A DNA stretch of 64,000 nucleotides from Actinomycetospora sp. NBRC 106375 (GTDB lineage: Bacteria; Actinomycetota; Actinomycetes; Mycobacteriales; Pseudonocardiaceae). Within the stretch, counting starts at the first letter, position 1. The number at the start of each line of letters is the position of its first letter. Shown piece by piece: positions 1 through 8,448 of the stretch. The notes under the pieces were generated by a model that saw nothing but the letters and a program-made list of their open reading frames with translations, searched no databases and was not told the origin of the DNA. A program made the translations under genes and the position numbers. The stretch spans positions 1 to 64,000 of the forward strand of contig NZ_BSTS01000019.1 of assembly GCF_030269665.1 (NCBI RefSeq). The letters are read 5' to 3'.

Positions 1-1
1 C

Positions 2-55
2 CAACACCTTGACCCCACCAAGCGCTACCAAGGCCGCCTCACCCCCGCGGCCTGA
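2..55 (+). other. possible 3' end of an upstream gene
   Basis: A frame open from the window edge ends at TGA 53-55 and encodes 17 residues with an ordinary-looking tail (PTKRYQGRLTPAA). It may be the end of a gene that starts outside the window. No family can be assigned. The stretch from 56 to 199 holds no gene that I can support, only the half-palindrome at 130-151. Confidence 0.2.
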
Positions 56-129
56 CCACCAAGATCCGAACCCGCGACACAACCACCGAGACTCGGCCTT
101 GACAGATCACCCGAGACAGGACAGCCCTC

Positions 130-151
130 ATGAGGGCGCCAACTGCTCACG
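130..151. repeat. half copy of the GTGAGC palindrome
   Basis: These 22 nt are identical to 717-738, the right half of the full palindrome at 698-737. The left arm is absent. This looks like a solo arm left by deletion or partial insertion, just upstream of the broken gene that has a full copy at its 3' end. Confidence 0.6.
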
Positions 152-199
152 AGCCCAGGGACACGGATCCGTGGAGGGGCCGGCTGCGTCGAACCAGGC

Positions 200-701
200 A
201 TGGACGACCTCGACCTGGACGCATGGCAGACGCTCCGTCGTGAGCAGCACGACGTCGTGACGATCGAACAGCTCTACCGCCGTGGCTTCACCAAGCGCGG
301 CGTCGAGGCACAGGTGTGGGCCGGCCGGTGGCAGCCGGTGCACCGCGGCGTGTACGCGCTGCACAACGGGCCGCTCTCGCCCGAGGCCCTGCAGACGGCG
401 GCGATCCTCGCCTGCCGGAGCGGGGTCCTCCTGAGCCACTATGCAGGAGGACGTCGTCTACGACCTGCCCGCAGGCCGGGTGATCGTGCGCCTCGACGGC
501 TGGGAGTCCCACTCCGACAAGCTCACGGCCCTCGTCGACCGGCGGCGGACCGTCGCGGCCGCCCTGAGCTCGTCGACCCCGATCCCCTACGGCTGGACCG
601 AGGTCACGAAGTTGCCCTGCCGCACCGCCCGCGAGGTCGAGGCCGTGCTGCGGATGATCGGGTGGACCGACCCCTCGACCAGCTGCCCCCGGTGTGCGTG
701 A
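200..701 (+). pseudogene. broken AbiEi-type / DUF559-like protein gene
   Basis: The first frame (from ATG 200) encodes a winged-helix-like N-terminus of the AbiEi/DUF559 type common in actinobacteria: a QHDVVTIEQL segment, then RWQPVHRGVYAL. Near 435-445 the homology moves to another frame (441-701), which carries the end of the endonuclease-like domain (GRVIVRLDGWESHS, then an RRRTVAAAL stretch). Family members usually run to roughly 280-300 residues; here only about 165 codons remain. That suggests an internal deletion of about 100 codons plus a frameshift. The final TGA (699-701) lies inside the palindrome at 698-737. Likely non-functional; the family assignment is by pattern only. Confidence 0.6.
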
Positions 702-737
702 GCAGTTGGCGCCCCTATGAGGGCGCCAACTGCTCAC
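698..737. repeat. 40-nt GTGAGC palindrome, copy 1
   Basis: Arms of 17 bp around a 6-nt centre (CTATGA): outer GTGAGC/GCTCAC, inner AGTTGGCGCCC and its complement. The flanking C/G pair extends the stem. It lies 19 nt beyond the thiL stop and overlaps the stop of the converging broken gene, so it could act as a shared 3' hairpin. There is no T-run on either side, so it is not a classical intrinsic terminator. Confidence 0.85.
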
Positions 738-756
738 GTGGGCCGGCACATGAGGG

Positions 757-1815
757 TCAGCGCCAGTGCAGGTAGCCGGGGTCGCCGGCGCCACCCCAGC
801 GGTCGGCGTCGACGGTGACGCCGCCGCCGGCGCGGATCTCGCCGCACACGGTCCACCCGGCGGGCACGACGTCCTCGCTCGGGAACGTCGCGACCAGGGC
901 GTGGTCCTCGCCGCCGGTGAGGGCCCAGTTCAGGGGGTCGCCGCCGAGGGCCGACGCGACGTCGCGCAGCTTGTCGGCCACGGGCAGCAGCCGCGAGGAC
1001 AGGTCCACGTGCACGCCCGAGGCGGCGGCGACGTGACCGAGGTCCGCGAGCAGGCCGTCCGAGGTGTCGATCATCGACGTCGCGCCGGCGCGGGCGGCCA
1101 CCGGCCCCTCGCGCCACGGCGGGCGGGGCGTGCGGTGCGCGGCGACCATGGCGACCGGCGAGCGGAAGCCCCGGCGCAGCACGGCCATGCCGGCCGCCGA
1201 CCAGCCGAGCACGCCGGTGACCGCGACGACGTCGCCGGGCCGCGCGCCCGAGCGCGTCACGGCCTCGCGGCCCTCCAGGCTGCCGAGCGCCGTGATCGAG
1301 ACCACGATCGTGTCGGACGACACGGTGTCCCCGCCGACCACGCCGATGCCCGCGTCGGCGGCGGCGTCCCACACCCCGGAGGCGAGGCCGTCGAGCACCT
1401 CGGTGCTCGTGGTGCCGGGGCAGGCGAGCGAGAGCAGCAGCGCCGTGGGCACCGCGCCCATCGCGGCGACGTCCGCGAGGTTCGCCGCGACGGCCTTGCG
1501 CCCCACCTGCTCGGGCGCCGACCAGTCCAGGCGGAAGTGCACGCCCTCGACCAGGGTGTCCACGGTCGCGACGACCCGTCCGTCGGGTGCGGCCACGACG
1601 GCCGCGTCGTCGCCGGGCCCCAGCAGCGTGGGCTCGGGCTGGAAGCGGTCGGCGGTGATCCGGTCGATCAGTCCGAACTCGCCGAGCTCCGCGGCGGTGG
1701 CGGCGTCGCCGGGTGTACCCCGGTGGCGTCCTCCCCCGTTGGGCGCGCCAAAACTACGCCGGACAGACCCCTCGGATCGCCCGTCTCCCCCGCGCCCGTT
1801 CGCCGTCCGGCTCAC
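757..1815 (-). CDS. thiL: thiamine-monophosphate kinase
   Basis: Phosphorylates thiamine monophosphate to the diphosphate cofactor with ATP, in the cytosol. The 352-residue product has the PurM/AIR-synthase fold landmarks: an ELGEFGLIDRI start, GPGDDAAVV for Mg-ATP, DTLVEGVHF, GGDTVSS and a late STSDGLLADLGH-like segment (here IDTSDGLLADLGH). The first ~40 residues are low-complexity and outside the family core. GTG 1815 is used because I see no in-frame ATG or GTG nearer the core, but a later non-canonical start is possible. It is divergent from the Lrp-type gene at 1893, in the same core neighbourhood as in mycobacteria. Confidence 0.93.
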   Translation of the reverse strand: MSRTANGRGGDGRSEGSVRRSFGAPNGGGRHRGTPGDAATAAELGEFGLIDRITADRFQPEPTLLGPGDDAAVVAAPDGRVVATVDTLVEGVHFRLDWSAPEQVGRKAVAANLADVAAMGAVPTALLLSLACPGTTSTEVLDGLASGVWDAAADAGIGVVGGDTVSSDTIVVSITALGSLEGREAVTRSGARPGDVVAVTGVLGWSAAGMAVLRRGFRSPVAMVAAHRTPRPPWREGPVAARAGATSMIDTSDGLLADLGHVAAASGVHVDLSSRLLPVADKLRDVASALGGDPLNWALTGGEDHALVATFPSEDVVPAGWTVCGEIRAGGGVTVDADRWGGAGDPGYLHWR

Positions 1816-1892
1816 CCCTCGTCTCCCTGCGGTACCTTCCCTGCCACCCTTGCCGATGTCCCCCGCCGGTCCGTTCCCCAGGAGGCACGTCC

Positions 1893-2129
1893 GTGGTCCA
1901 GGCCTACATCCTGATCCAGACCGAGGTGGGTCGTGCCGCTGCGGTCGCCTCGGACGTGGCCGGGATCGACGGGGTCACCCGGGCCCAGGACGTCACCGGA
2001 CCCTACGACGTCATCGTCAGCGTCGAGGCCGCCGACGTGGACTCTCTCGGGCGTGATGTGGTCGGCGCTGTGCAGAAGGTGCCGGGCATCACCCGGACGC
2101 TCACCTGCCCCGTCGTGTCCGCCGACTGA
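1893..2129 (+). CDS. stand-alone Lrp/AsnC ligand-binding domain protein
   Basis: A 78-residue protein made only of the alpha-beta RAM domain that binds amino acids in Lrp/AsnC regulators (YILIQTEVGRAAAVA at the start, GPYDVIVSVEA in the middle). There is no DNA-binding helix-turn-helix, so it may sense a ligand or pair with a full-length Lrp protein rather than regulate alone. GTG 1893 follows a GGAGG box at 1881-1885 with 7 nt spacing, which rules out longer upstream starts. The next gene begins 3 nt after its stop, so the two are probably co-transcribed. Confidence 0.85.
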   Translation: MVQAYILIQTEVGRAAAVASDVAGIDGVTRAQDVTGPYDVIVSVEAADVDSLGRDVVGAVQKVPGITRTLTCPVVSAD

Positions 2130-2132
2130 CCC

Positions 2133-2690
2133 GTGATCGGCTCGCGCGGGCCCGCGCTGGTGCGCCGGCTCCCCCGCGTGCTCGTCGCGATCGCCCTGAC
2201 GGTGCCCGTCCTCGTGGTTGTCGGCGTCCTGGTCGCGTCGGCCGTGCTGGTGCGCGAGCCGATCCCCGACGCGGACACCGTCCGTATCCCCGTCGCCCCC
2301 GTCGCGACCCCGGCGGCCGCGAGCGCGGACTGCTCCCGGCTGCTCTCCGGCCTGCCCGGCGAGATGGTCACCGAACGCGGCATGCTCGCGCGCCGGATCA
2401 TCGCCGACCCGGTGCCGCCGGGCACCGTCGCGTGGGGCGGGGAGAACGGCACCGCGCCGGTCGTCATGCGGTGCGGCCTGCCCCGGCCCGACGAGCTGGC
2501 GCCGGGCGCGTCGGTGCTCGTGGTCGACGGTGTCGACTGGGTCGCGGCCGAGGACGGCGTGCCGGGCGCGACGACCTGGGTGACCACCGACCGCGCGGTC
2601 TACGTGGGCCTCACGGTGCCCGACGGCGTCGGCACCGGGCCGGTCCAGGACATCTCGCGCGGCGTGAAGATCGCGCTGGTCAGTCGCTGA
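2133..2690 (+). CDS. DUF3515 membrane-anchored protein
   Basis: A 185-residue protein with one N-terminal membrane segment (about residues 15-42, very Ala/Val/Leu-rich) followed by an extracytoplasmic DUF3515 domain. The domain has a conserved early cysteine (SADCSRLL), a later MRCGLPRP cysteine and a VVDGVDW segment; the two cysteines could form a disulfide. The equivalent position in M. tuberculosis (Rv2980, next to ddl) holds a comparable secreted protein. The function is unknown. It converges on ddl, whose stop lies 2 nt away. Confidence 0.85.
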   Translation: MIGSRGPALVRRLPRVLVAIALTVPVLVVVGVLVASAVLVREPIPDADTVRIPVAPVATPAAASADCSRLLSGLPGEMVTERGMLARRIIADPVPPGTVAWGGENGTAPVVMRCGLPRPDELAPGASVLVVDGVDWVAAEDGVPGATTWVTTDRAVYVGLTVPDGVGTGPVQDISRGVKIALVSR

Positions 2691-2692
2691 GC

Positions 2693-3859
2693 TCAGCGCG
2701 GGCCGACCCCGCGCGCGAGGGCCGTCTCGACGAGGGTCGTCAGCAGCGCCGGGTAGTCGACGCCCGCCGTGGCCCACATGCGCGGGTAGAGCGACGTCGC
2801 GGTGAACCCCGGCATGGTGTTGAGCTCGTTGACCAGCAGCTTCCACCCGGGTCGAGCTCCGCTGCGCTCCGTCTCCCGCCCGTCCGCGGTGAGGAAGAAG
2901 TCGACGCGCGCGAGGCCCTCGACGTCCATCGCGCGGAACACGGCGACCGCGGCGGCGCGCACGGCCTCCGCGACGTCGTCGTCGAGCTTCGCGGGCACGT
3001 CGAGCTCGCAGGCGTCGTCGAGGTACTTGGTGTCGAAGTCGTACCAGCCGGCCTCGCCGCCCACCACGCGGATCTCGGCCGGCACGCTGGCCTCGACGCG
3101 GCCGTCGGGCCGCTCGAGCACGCCGCACTCGATCTCGCGGCCGACGATCGCGGCCTCGACGAGCACCTTCGGGTCTTCGGCGCGGGCGGTCGCGACGGCG
3201 GCGGGGAGATCGGCCCAGTCGGCGACGCGGGTGATGCCGACCGACGACCCGGCGCGCGCGGGCTTGACGAACACCGGCAGCCCCAGCCGGGCCTGCTCGT
3301 CGGCGGTCAGCTCGCCGCGGTCGCGGTGGAGCACGACGACGTCGCCGACGGCGAGGCCCGCGTCGCGCAGCAGGCGCTTGGTGACGTCCTTGTCCATCGA
3401 CGCGGCGCTCGCGCACACGCCGGCGCCCACGTAGGGCACGCCGGCCATCTCGAGCAGGCCCTGTACGGTGCCGTCCTCGCCGCCCGGTCCGTGCAGGACG
3501 GGCACGACGACGTCGACGCGACCCAGTGACGAGCCGTCGTCCAGAGCGATCAGCTCGCGGCGGGTGGGGTCGGCGGGCAGCGCGACCGGCCGTCCGTCGG
3601 TGACCTCGGGCAGCTCCCGGCCGTGCAGGCGCAGCACCGCGGGGTCGGTGGGGCCGAGCACCCAGGCGCCCGCGGGGGTGATGCCGACCGGCAGCACGTC
3701 GTAGCGGGCCGGGTCGAGGTGCGCGAGGACGCTGCCGGCGGACAGGCACGAGATCCTGTGCTCGCTGCTGCGCCCGCCGAAGAGCACCACGACGCGGGGG
3801 CGGTCTCCCTCCACGTCCGGGGTCGAGCTCCGCTGCGCTCCGTCTCCCGGGCCCGTCAT
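2693..3859 (-). CDS. ddl: D-alanine-D-alanine ligase carrying two repeat-encoded inserts
   Basis: An ATP-grasp enzyme that makes the D-Ala-D-Ala dipeptide of peptidoglycan. Family marks: [12 protein letters not shown] near residue 22, [32 protein letters not shown] and [11 protein letters not shown] with the Mg ligands. It is 388 residues long, slightly more than usual. Two stretches match the 29-nt repeat described separately: residues 4-13 just after the start ([11 protein letters not shown]) and a stretch between VDFFLTADG and [12 protein letters not shown] ([11 protein letters not shown]). The second adds about ten residues to a normally tight turn beside the catalytic end. The frame is intact and the catalytic motifs survive, so the protein is probably functional. 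Confidence 0.95.
   Translation of the reverse strand: MTGPGDGAQRSSTPDVEGDRPRVVVLFGGRSSEHRISCLSAGSVLAHLDPARYDVLPVGITPAGAWVLGPTDPAVLRLHGRELPEVTDGRPVALPADPTRRELIALDDGSSLGRVDVVVPVLHGPGGEDGTVQGLLEMAGVPYVGAGVCASAASMDKDVTKRLLRDAGLAVGDVVVLHRDRGELTADEQARLGLPVFVKPARAGSSVGITRVADWADLPAAVATARAEDPKVLVEAAIVGREIECGVLERPDGRVEASVPAEIRVVGGEAGWYDFDTKYLDDACELDVPAKLDDDVAEAVRAAAVAVFRAMDVEGLARVDFFLTADGRETERSGARPGWKLLVNELNTMPGFTATSLYPRMWATAGVDYPALLTTLVETALARGVGPR
2850..2878 (-). repeat. 29-nt repeat, copy 1 (inside ddl)
   Basis: On the plus strand it begins GGTCGAGCTCCGCTGCG and ends CTCCGTCTCCCG. The same 29 nt recurs at 3821-3849 and 40262-40290. In the ddl frame it encodes [10 protein letters not shown] between the VDFFLT and NELNTMPGF motifs, where other Ddl proteins have no such residues. 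It contains a GAGC-N8-GCTC inverted repeat. Confidence 0.85.
3821..3849 (-). repeat. 29-nt repeat, copy 2 (ddl N-terminus)
   Basis: Identical 29 nt to 2850-2878, beginning 10 nt after the ATG of ddl. It is read here in a different frame and gives GDGAQRSST. Most of the non-conserved N-terminal extension of Ddl is therefore made by the repeat. Confidence 0.85.
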
Positions 3860-3870
3860 GCCGGCGGAGC

Positions 3871-5289
3871 CTACGCGGCACCCGGCCGGGGCCCGGTGAC
3901 GGTCTCGGCGAGCACCGCGCCGAGCCGGGCCAGGGCGGCGTCGAACGTCGCGGCGCCCGGCCCCGCCCAGCCGACCAGCACGCCGCACCACGACCCCGGG
4001 GCGTCGGGGTCGAGGTGGTACTCCGCGAGCCCGGTCAGCTGCAGGCCGGCGCGCGCCCCGGCGTCCACGACGGCGCGCTCGGTGGCGCGGTCGGGCAGGT
4101 CGACCGCGAGGTGCGCGCCGGCCCGGTCGCCACGCACGGCGTGACCCGCCGCGGTGACGGTGTCGACGACACGCGCCCGGCGGGCGGCGAGCTCGCGGCG
4201 CAGCCGGGCGAGGTGGCGGGCCAGCGCGCCGTCGGCCTGCAGGGCGGCGACGACGTGCTGTCCGGCCGGCCCGGGACGCACGCCCGTGGCCCGGCGGCGC
4301 TCGAGCACCGCGGACCGCACCGCCGGCGGCGCCACCATCCAGCCCGCGCCGAGCACCGGCGAGAGGATCTTGCTGGTGGTGCCGAGGTGGACGGTGACGT
4401 CCGGTGCCAGCCCGGCGAGCAGCGGCAGCGGCGCGACGTCGTAGCGCAGCTCGCCGTCGTAGTCGTCCTCCACCAGCAGCACGCCCTCGTCGCGCGCCCG
4501 CGCCACCAGCGCCGACCGCCGGGCCACCGGCAGGCGGGCGCCGAGCGGGTACTGGTGCGCGGGCGTGAGGTAGACGGCGTCGACGCCCGGCGGGATCGCG
4601 TCGACCCGCAGGCCCGCGTCGTCGACCCCGACGCCCAGCACCGTGGCGCCCGCGTCGTGCAGCAGGGCGGTGGCCCGCCCGTAGCCGGGGTCCTCGACGG
4701 CCACCCGGGGAGGGCGCCCGTGCTGGGCGCGCAGCACGGCGACCAGCTCGGCGAGCCCGTCGGTGGTGCCGGCCGTGGCGAGCACGTCGTCGGGACCGGC
4801 GGCGAGGCCGCGGTGGTGCAGGAGCACGCGGGCGACGGCCTCCCGGTACGCGGGCACCCCGGCGTGCTCGGGGCGGGTGGCGGGCTCGACGTCGCCGGCG
4901 TGGCGCCAGGCCCGCCGCCACGCCCGCCGGTCGAGCACCGCCAGGCACGGCGCCCCGGGCCGGAGGTCGACGAGCTCCGGGGTATGTGAGCGGAATTCCC
5001 GGCTATAGCCGGGAATTCCGCTCACATGGGCCGTCGCCAGCACGTAGGTGCCGGCGCCGCGGCGGGAGCCGAGCCAGCCCTCGGCGACGAGCTGGTCGTA
5101 CGCGGCGGCGGTGACCGTCCGGCTCACGCCGAGCTCGGTGGCCAGGGCGCGGGTCGAGGGCACGCGGTCGCCGACCCGCAGCGAGCCGCCGGCCATCGCC
5201 GCCCGCAGGCCGTCGACCACCTGCACCGCGAGCGGGGCCGACGCGTCGCGATCGAGGAGGATCGCCGCCTCGGGGGTGGGTCCGCGCAC
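3871..5289 (-). CDS. MocR/PdxR-type regulator (GntR winged helix + aminotransferase fold)
   Basis: A 472-residue protein. Residues 1-~85 form a GntR winged helix ([41 protein letters not shown]). From about residue 110 there is a class I aminotransferase-like domain that binds PLP ([41 protein letters not shown] with the PLP lysine). GTG 5289 has a GGGAGG box about 6 nt upstream. MocR proteins usually regulate a divergent gene in response to PLP or an amino acid; here that is the flavoprotein gene at 5350. The linker between domains contains an in-frame palindromic element (4984-5027) giving [15 protein letters not shown], which is not part of the family. Confidence 0.9.
   Translation of the reverse strand: MRGPTPEAAILLDRDASAPLAVQVVDGLRAAMAGGSLRVGDRVPSTRALATELGVSRTVTAAAYDQLVAEGWLGSRRGAGTYVLATAHVSGIPGYSREFRSHTPELVDLRPGAPCLAVLDRRAWRRAWRHAGDVEPATRPEHAGVPAYREAVARVLLHHRGLAAGPDDVLATAGTTDGLAELVAVLRAQHGRPPRVAVEDPGYGRATALLHDAGATVLGVGVDDAGLRVDAIPPGVDAVYLTPAHQYPLGARLPVARRSALVARARDEGVLLVEDDYDGELRYDVAPLPLLAGLAPDVTVHLGTTSKILSPVLGAGWMVAPPAVRSAVLERRRATGVRPGPAGQHVVAALQADGALARHLARLRRELAARRARVVDTVTAAGHAVRGDRAGAHLAVDLPDRATERAVVDAGARAGLQLTGLAEYHLDPDAPGSWCGVLVGWAGPGAATFDAALARLGAVLAETVTGPRPGAA
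4984..5027. repeat. 44-nt GTGAGC palindrome, copy 2, in frame inside the MocR gene
   Basis: A near-perfect palindrome (20-bp arms, TATA centre): ATGTGAGC outer arm, GGAATTCCCGGC inner arm and their complements. It lies wholly within coding sequence and is read on the minus strand as about 15 codons of the linker between the winged helix and the aminotransferase domain. The TGA hidden in GTGAGC is out of frame here, which lets the gene stay open. Confidence 0.9.
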
Positions 5290-5339
5290 GAGTGGCCTCC
5301 CGAGATCGCACGGAAGTGGCCGTTCGATGATGCCACTTC
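5290..5339. promoter_or_regulatory. candidate MocR operator
   Basis: Between the divergent MocR and flavoprotein genes, GAAGTGGC (5313-5320) and GCCACTTC (5332-5339) form a perfect 8-bp inverted repeat with an 11-nt spacer. A third half-site, AGTGGCC, lies at 5291-5297, 24 nt from the equivalent half-site at 5314 (about two helical turns). Repeated half-sites are typical for MocR binding; the assignment is inferred from position. Confidence 0.5.
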
Positions 5340-5349
5340 GAGCCCCACG

Positions 5350-6006
5350 ATGGAGCGCGTGACCGCACCGCCGCTCTCCCCCACCGACCGCTCCCGGGTC
5401 CGCCGCCACCGCGACCGGCAGCGCGACGACCGCGCCGAGCTGCACGCCGTGCTCGACGAGGCCCTCGTCGCCCACCTCGGCCTCGTCGTCGACGGTGAGC
5501 CCGCCGTGCTGCCGACGCTGCACGCGCGGATCGGCGAGACGCTCTACCTGCACGGGTCGTCGGGCGCGGCGAGCCTGCGGGGCGGCGAGCCCGTCTGCGT
5601 CACGGTCACCCTCGTCGACGGGCTCGTGTACGCGCGCCGCTGGTTCACCCACTCCGCGAACTACCGCAGCGCCGTCGTCCGCGGGCAGGCCCGGCGGGTC
5701 ACCGACCCCGACGAGCACCTCGCCGCGCTGCGGGCGTTCGTCGCTCAGATCGCCCCGGGCCAGGAGGACTACGCCGAGCCGCCCACCCGCAAGGAGCTGG
5801 CCGCGACCGCGGTGATCGCGCTCGACCTCACCGAGGCCAGCGTCAAGGCGCGCACCGGGGGACCGGGCGACGGCGACGCCGTCGCGGCCGGCGACCACCG
5901 CTGGGCCGGCGTGGTGGCGCTGGAGACCCGGGTCGCCGGCGTCACGACGTGCCCGGCGCTGCCGGCCGACACGCCGGTCCCCGCGCACGTGCCGCGGACG
6001 GCCTAG
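5350..6006 (+). CDS. pyridoxamine 5'-phosphate oxidase-like flavin protein
   Basis: A 218-residue FMN-binding split-barrel protein of the pyridoxamine-phosphate-oxidase-like superfamily. Key segments: LDEALVAHLGLVVDG, LPTLHARIGETLYLHGS, VCVTVTLVDGLVYAR, the HSANYRSAVV loop, and a PPTRKEL near the end. The start is ATG 5350, or GTG 5359. It is divergent from the MocR regulator, a pairing that suggests control by it. The real substrate is unknown; this subfamily includes flavin reductases and proteins annotated as nitroimidazole-resistance-like. It converges with the next gene, 3 nt away. Confidence 0.8.
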   Translation: MERVTAPPLSPTDRSRVRRHRDRQRDDRAELHAVLDEALVAHLGLVVDGEPAVLPTLHARIGETLYLHGSSGAASLRGGEPVCVTVTLVDGLVYARRWFTHSANYRSAVVRGQARRVTDPDEHLAALRAFVAQIAPGQEDYAEPPTRKELAATAVIALDLTEASVKARTGGPGDGDAVAAGDHRWAGVVALETRVAGVTTCPALPADTPVPAHVPRTA

Positions 6007-6009
6007 TGC

Positions 6010-6486
6010 TCAGACCAGGGCGGCCGCGCGGTCCCGCACGGGGGCGGGCGCGATCCGGCGCCGCAGCTGCACCGTGGTGCCGGTGGCGCCGGGCAGCACC
6101 GCCATGGCGTGCATGAGCTCCCGCATCAGCGGCAGGCCGCGCCCCCGCCAGCCGGGGCCGTCGCTGGTGCGCCAGGAGCCCTCGTCGAGCACGGTGACGA
6201 CGAGGTCCCGGCCGGTGAGCAGCGGGCAGGACACGGCCGACCACAGGGTCATCAGCCCGGGGTCGGTGCGCTCGACGTAGGCGTGGTCGACGACGTTGGC
6301 CAGCGCCTCGTACACCGCGAGCGCGAGGTCGTCAGCGGTGTCGGTGTCGGTGAGCCCGCCGACCCAGTGCCGGAAGCGGCGGCGCAGCGTGGCGGCGTTC
6401 TCGGTGGTGGCGAGCGCGCAGAGCTCGAGCGGCGCCACCGCCGTCCGCGGTGCCGTCCTCGGCCCCATCCGCTGCAGCACGTCCAT
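6010..6486 (-). CDS. anti-sigma regulatory factor-type histidine-kinase-like ATPase
   Basis: A 158-residue protein with a stand-alone HATPase_c_2 domain of the RsbW/SpoIIAB type: an N-box in ALAVYEALANVVDHAY, a VLDEGSWR segment and a GRGLPLMRELM lid. Such proteins bind and phosphorylate an anti-sigma antagonist or inhibit a sigma factor. No partner sigma factor or antagonist is encoded beside it, so it is an orphan. ATG 6486 is chosen because the domain starts about 30 residues later; an upstream start (6528) would add only unconserved residues. Confidence 0.8.
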   Translation of the reverse strand: MDVLQRMGPRTAPRTAVAPLELCALATTENAATLRRRFRHWVGGLTDTDTADDLALAVYEALANVVDHAYVERTDPGLMTLWSAVSCPLLTGRDLVVTVLDEGSWRTSDGPGWRGRGLPLMRELMHAMAVLPGATGTTVQLRRRIAPAPVRDRAAALV

Positions 6487-6554
6487 CGCGGCCAGTGTTC
6501 CCCGGCCCTCCCGGCACAAACGTGGCACCCCGGTGGGGATGGCTCACGACACGT

Positions 6555-7589
6555 TCACTCGACCTTCAGTTCCCGGTTGATCAGCTCGTCGCCGACCTCC
6601 TTGGCCGACACCTCGCCGGCGCACACCCGGCGCACCGCGTCGACGATCGGGGTGTCGACCTCGTGGCGACGGGCGAGCTCACCGATCGCGTCGCACGACT
6701 TCACGCCCTCGGCCACCTGGCCGTGGTTGGCCTCCTCGGCCTCGGCCATGGACAGGCCGCGGCCCAGGGACTCGCCGAAGCGCCGGTTGCGCGACAGCGG
6801 CGAGGAGCAGGTCGCGACCAGGTCGCCCATCCCCGCCAGCCCGGCGAGGGTCAGCGGCTCCGCGCCCAGCGCCACGGCCAGGCGGGAGATCTCGGCCAGC
6901 CCGCGGGTGATCAGCGACGCGGTCGTGTTGTCGCCGTAGCCGAGGCCCGACGCGGTGCCGCAGGCCAGGGCGATGACGTTCTTGCACGCCCCGCCGAGCT
7001 CGCAGCCGACGACGTCGGGGTTGGTGTAGGGCTTGAAGTAGCCGGTCGAGCAGGCGTGCTGGACCGCGACGGCGCGGTCGTGGTCGGAGCACGCGACGAC
7101 GGTGGCGGTCGGCTGTTCGTTCGCGATCTCCCCGGCGAGGTTCGGGCCCGTCACCACCGCCACGTCGTCGGCCGACGCGCCGGTCACCTCGCGGATCACC
7201 TCGCTCATCCGCAGCAGCGAGCCCCGCTCGACGCCCTTGGCGAGGCTGACCAGCATCACCCCGGCGGGCAGGTGCGGGGTCCAGCGCTCGAGGTTCTCCC
7301 GCAGGCGCTGCGCGGGCAGGGCCAGGACGACGGCCTCCGCGCCTTCGAGCGCCTCGTCGGCGTCGGCGGTCGCGGCCAGCTCGGGCGGCAGCGCCACGTC
7401 GGGCAGGTACTCGTGGTTGCGGTGCTCCTTGCCGACGGCCTCGGCGACCTCGGTGCGGCGGGCCCAGAGCGTCACCGGCGTCCCGGCGTCGGCGAGGACC
7501 TTGGCGAACGTCGTGCCCCACGACCCGGCGCCGAGCACCGCGAACCGTCGCAGCGGGCGGACACCGTCGGGGACGTCGGCGATGCTCAC
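6555..7589 (-). CDS. gpsA: glycerol-3-phosphate dehydrogenase [NAD(P)+]
   Basis: Reduces dihydroxyacetone phosphate to sn-glycerol 3-phosphate, the backbone for phospholipid synthesis. In the 344 residues: the Rossmann motif [23 protein letters not shown], the catalytic-lysine segment [22 protein letters not shown] and [13 protein letters not shown] 7589 overlaps the stop of the acyltransferase gene by 4 nt (GTGA). This places it in one operon with the enzyme that acylates its product, which is functionally sensible. The ddl-gpsA-fbiD-ppk order matches mycobacteria apart from the insertion of the MocR block. Confidence 0.96.
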   Translation of the reverse strand: MSIADVPDGVRPLRRFAVLGAGSWGTTFAKVLADAGTPVTLWARRTEVAEAVGKEHRNHEYLPDVALPPELAATADADEALEGAEAVVLALPAQRLRENLERWTPHLPAGVMLVSLAKGVERGSLLRMSEVIREVTGASADDVAVVTGPNLAGEIANEQPTATVVACSDHDRAVAVQHACSTGYFKPYTNPDVVGCELGGACKNVIALACGTASGLGYGDNTTASLITRGLAEISRLAVALGAEPLTLAGLAGMGDLVATCSSPLSRNRRFGESLGRGLSMAEAEEANHGQVAEGVKSCDAIGELARRHEVDTPIVDAVRRVCAGEVSAKEVGDELINRELKVE

Positions 7590-8323
7590 CGGTCCTGGCT
7601 CCGCGCGCCCCGCGTCGGTTCGGGAGCCGGTTCGCCCCGCACCTCCGAGAGCAGCTCGCGCACCGCCGTCATCATCCGGTCCGTCGTCTCCCGCAGCAGG
7701 GGTCTCGGTCCTCTCTCCGCGACGCGCGCCCGCAGGTCGTCCATGGGGATCGGCGGGCCGGCCTTCACCGTGATCGTCGTCCGCCGGGACGGGCGGAAGC
7801 GCTTCTTGTAGTGGTCGTAGACCGAGAGCGTGCCCCAGTGCACGACCGGGATGACCGGGACGTCGGAGTCCAGCGCCAGCCGGGCCGCCCCCGAGCGCGC
7901 CGCCATCGGCCACCCGGCCTCGTCCCGGGTGATCGTGCCCTCGGGGTAGATCACGACGACGCCGTCGTCGGCGAACGACGTCCGCGCCGCCTCGAGGCTC
8001 GTCCCCGCGTCGGCCGAACCCCGGCTGACCGGGATCTGGCGGCTCCCGGTCAGCACGCGGCCGAAGAGCGGGACGTCCCAGAGCGACGCCTTGGCGAGGA
8101 ACCGCGGGACGCGGCGGGCGCGGTGCACGAAGACCGCGGTGTAGACCGGGTCGAGGTACGAGACGTGGTTGCACACCAGCATCGCGGGCCCGCTCGCGGG
8201 GATGTTCTCCAGCCCCTCCATGCGGCGCTTCGCCAGCAACCAGGTCAGCGGGTAGAAGACCACGGCGGCCAGGGCCACCGCGGGCCCGCCTCTCTCGCGC
8301 GCCCGTGCCACCGGCTCGCCCAC
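7586..8323 (-). CDS. plsC: 1-acyl-sn-glycerol-3-phosphate acyltransferase
   Basis: A 245-residue PlsC/LPLAT enzyme that transfers an acyl group to lysophosphatidic acid at the inner membrane face. It has a hydrophobic N-terminal segment ([16 protein letters not shown]), the catalytic NHVSYLD (NHx4D) motif near residue 52, a substrate-binding [10 protein letters not shown], and a [10 protein letters not shown] block. The C-terminal ~20 residues are charged and unconserved. It is first in a two-gene operon with gpsA. Actinomycetes carry several paralogues, so the exact acyl donor and acceptor are uncertain. Confidence 0.9.
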   Translation of the reverse strand: MGEPVARARERGGPAVALAAVVFYPLTWLLAKRRMEGLENIPASGPAMLVCNHVSYLDPVYTAVFVHRARRVPRFLAKASLWDVPLFGRVLTGSRQIPVSRGSADAGTSLEAARTSFADDGVVVIYPEGTITRDEAGWPMAARSGAARLALDSDVPVIPVVHWGTLSVYDHYKKRFRPSRRTTITVKAGPPIPMDDLRARVAERGPRPLLRETTDRMMTAVRELLSEVRGEPAPEPTRGARSQDR

Positions 8324-8448
8324 CTCCGCGAAGGATGCGTTCGGACACGGAGGGTTCCGGCCCGACGCGCGCAGTCTCTCCCGTCGCCGCGCCGACGGTC
8401 CACCCGCGCTCGGTCACGTCCACACCGCCGAGGGGGCAGACTGGACGC

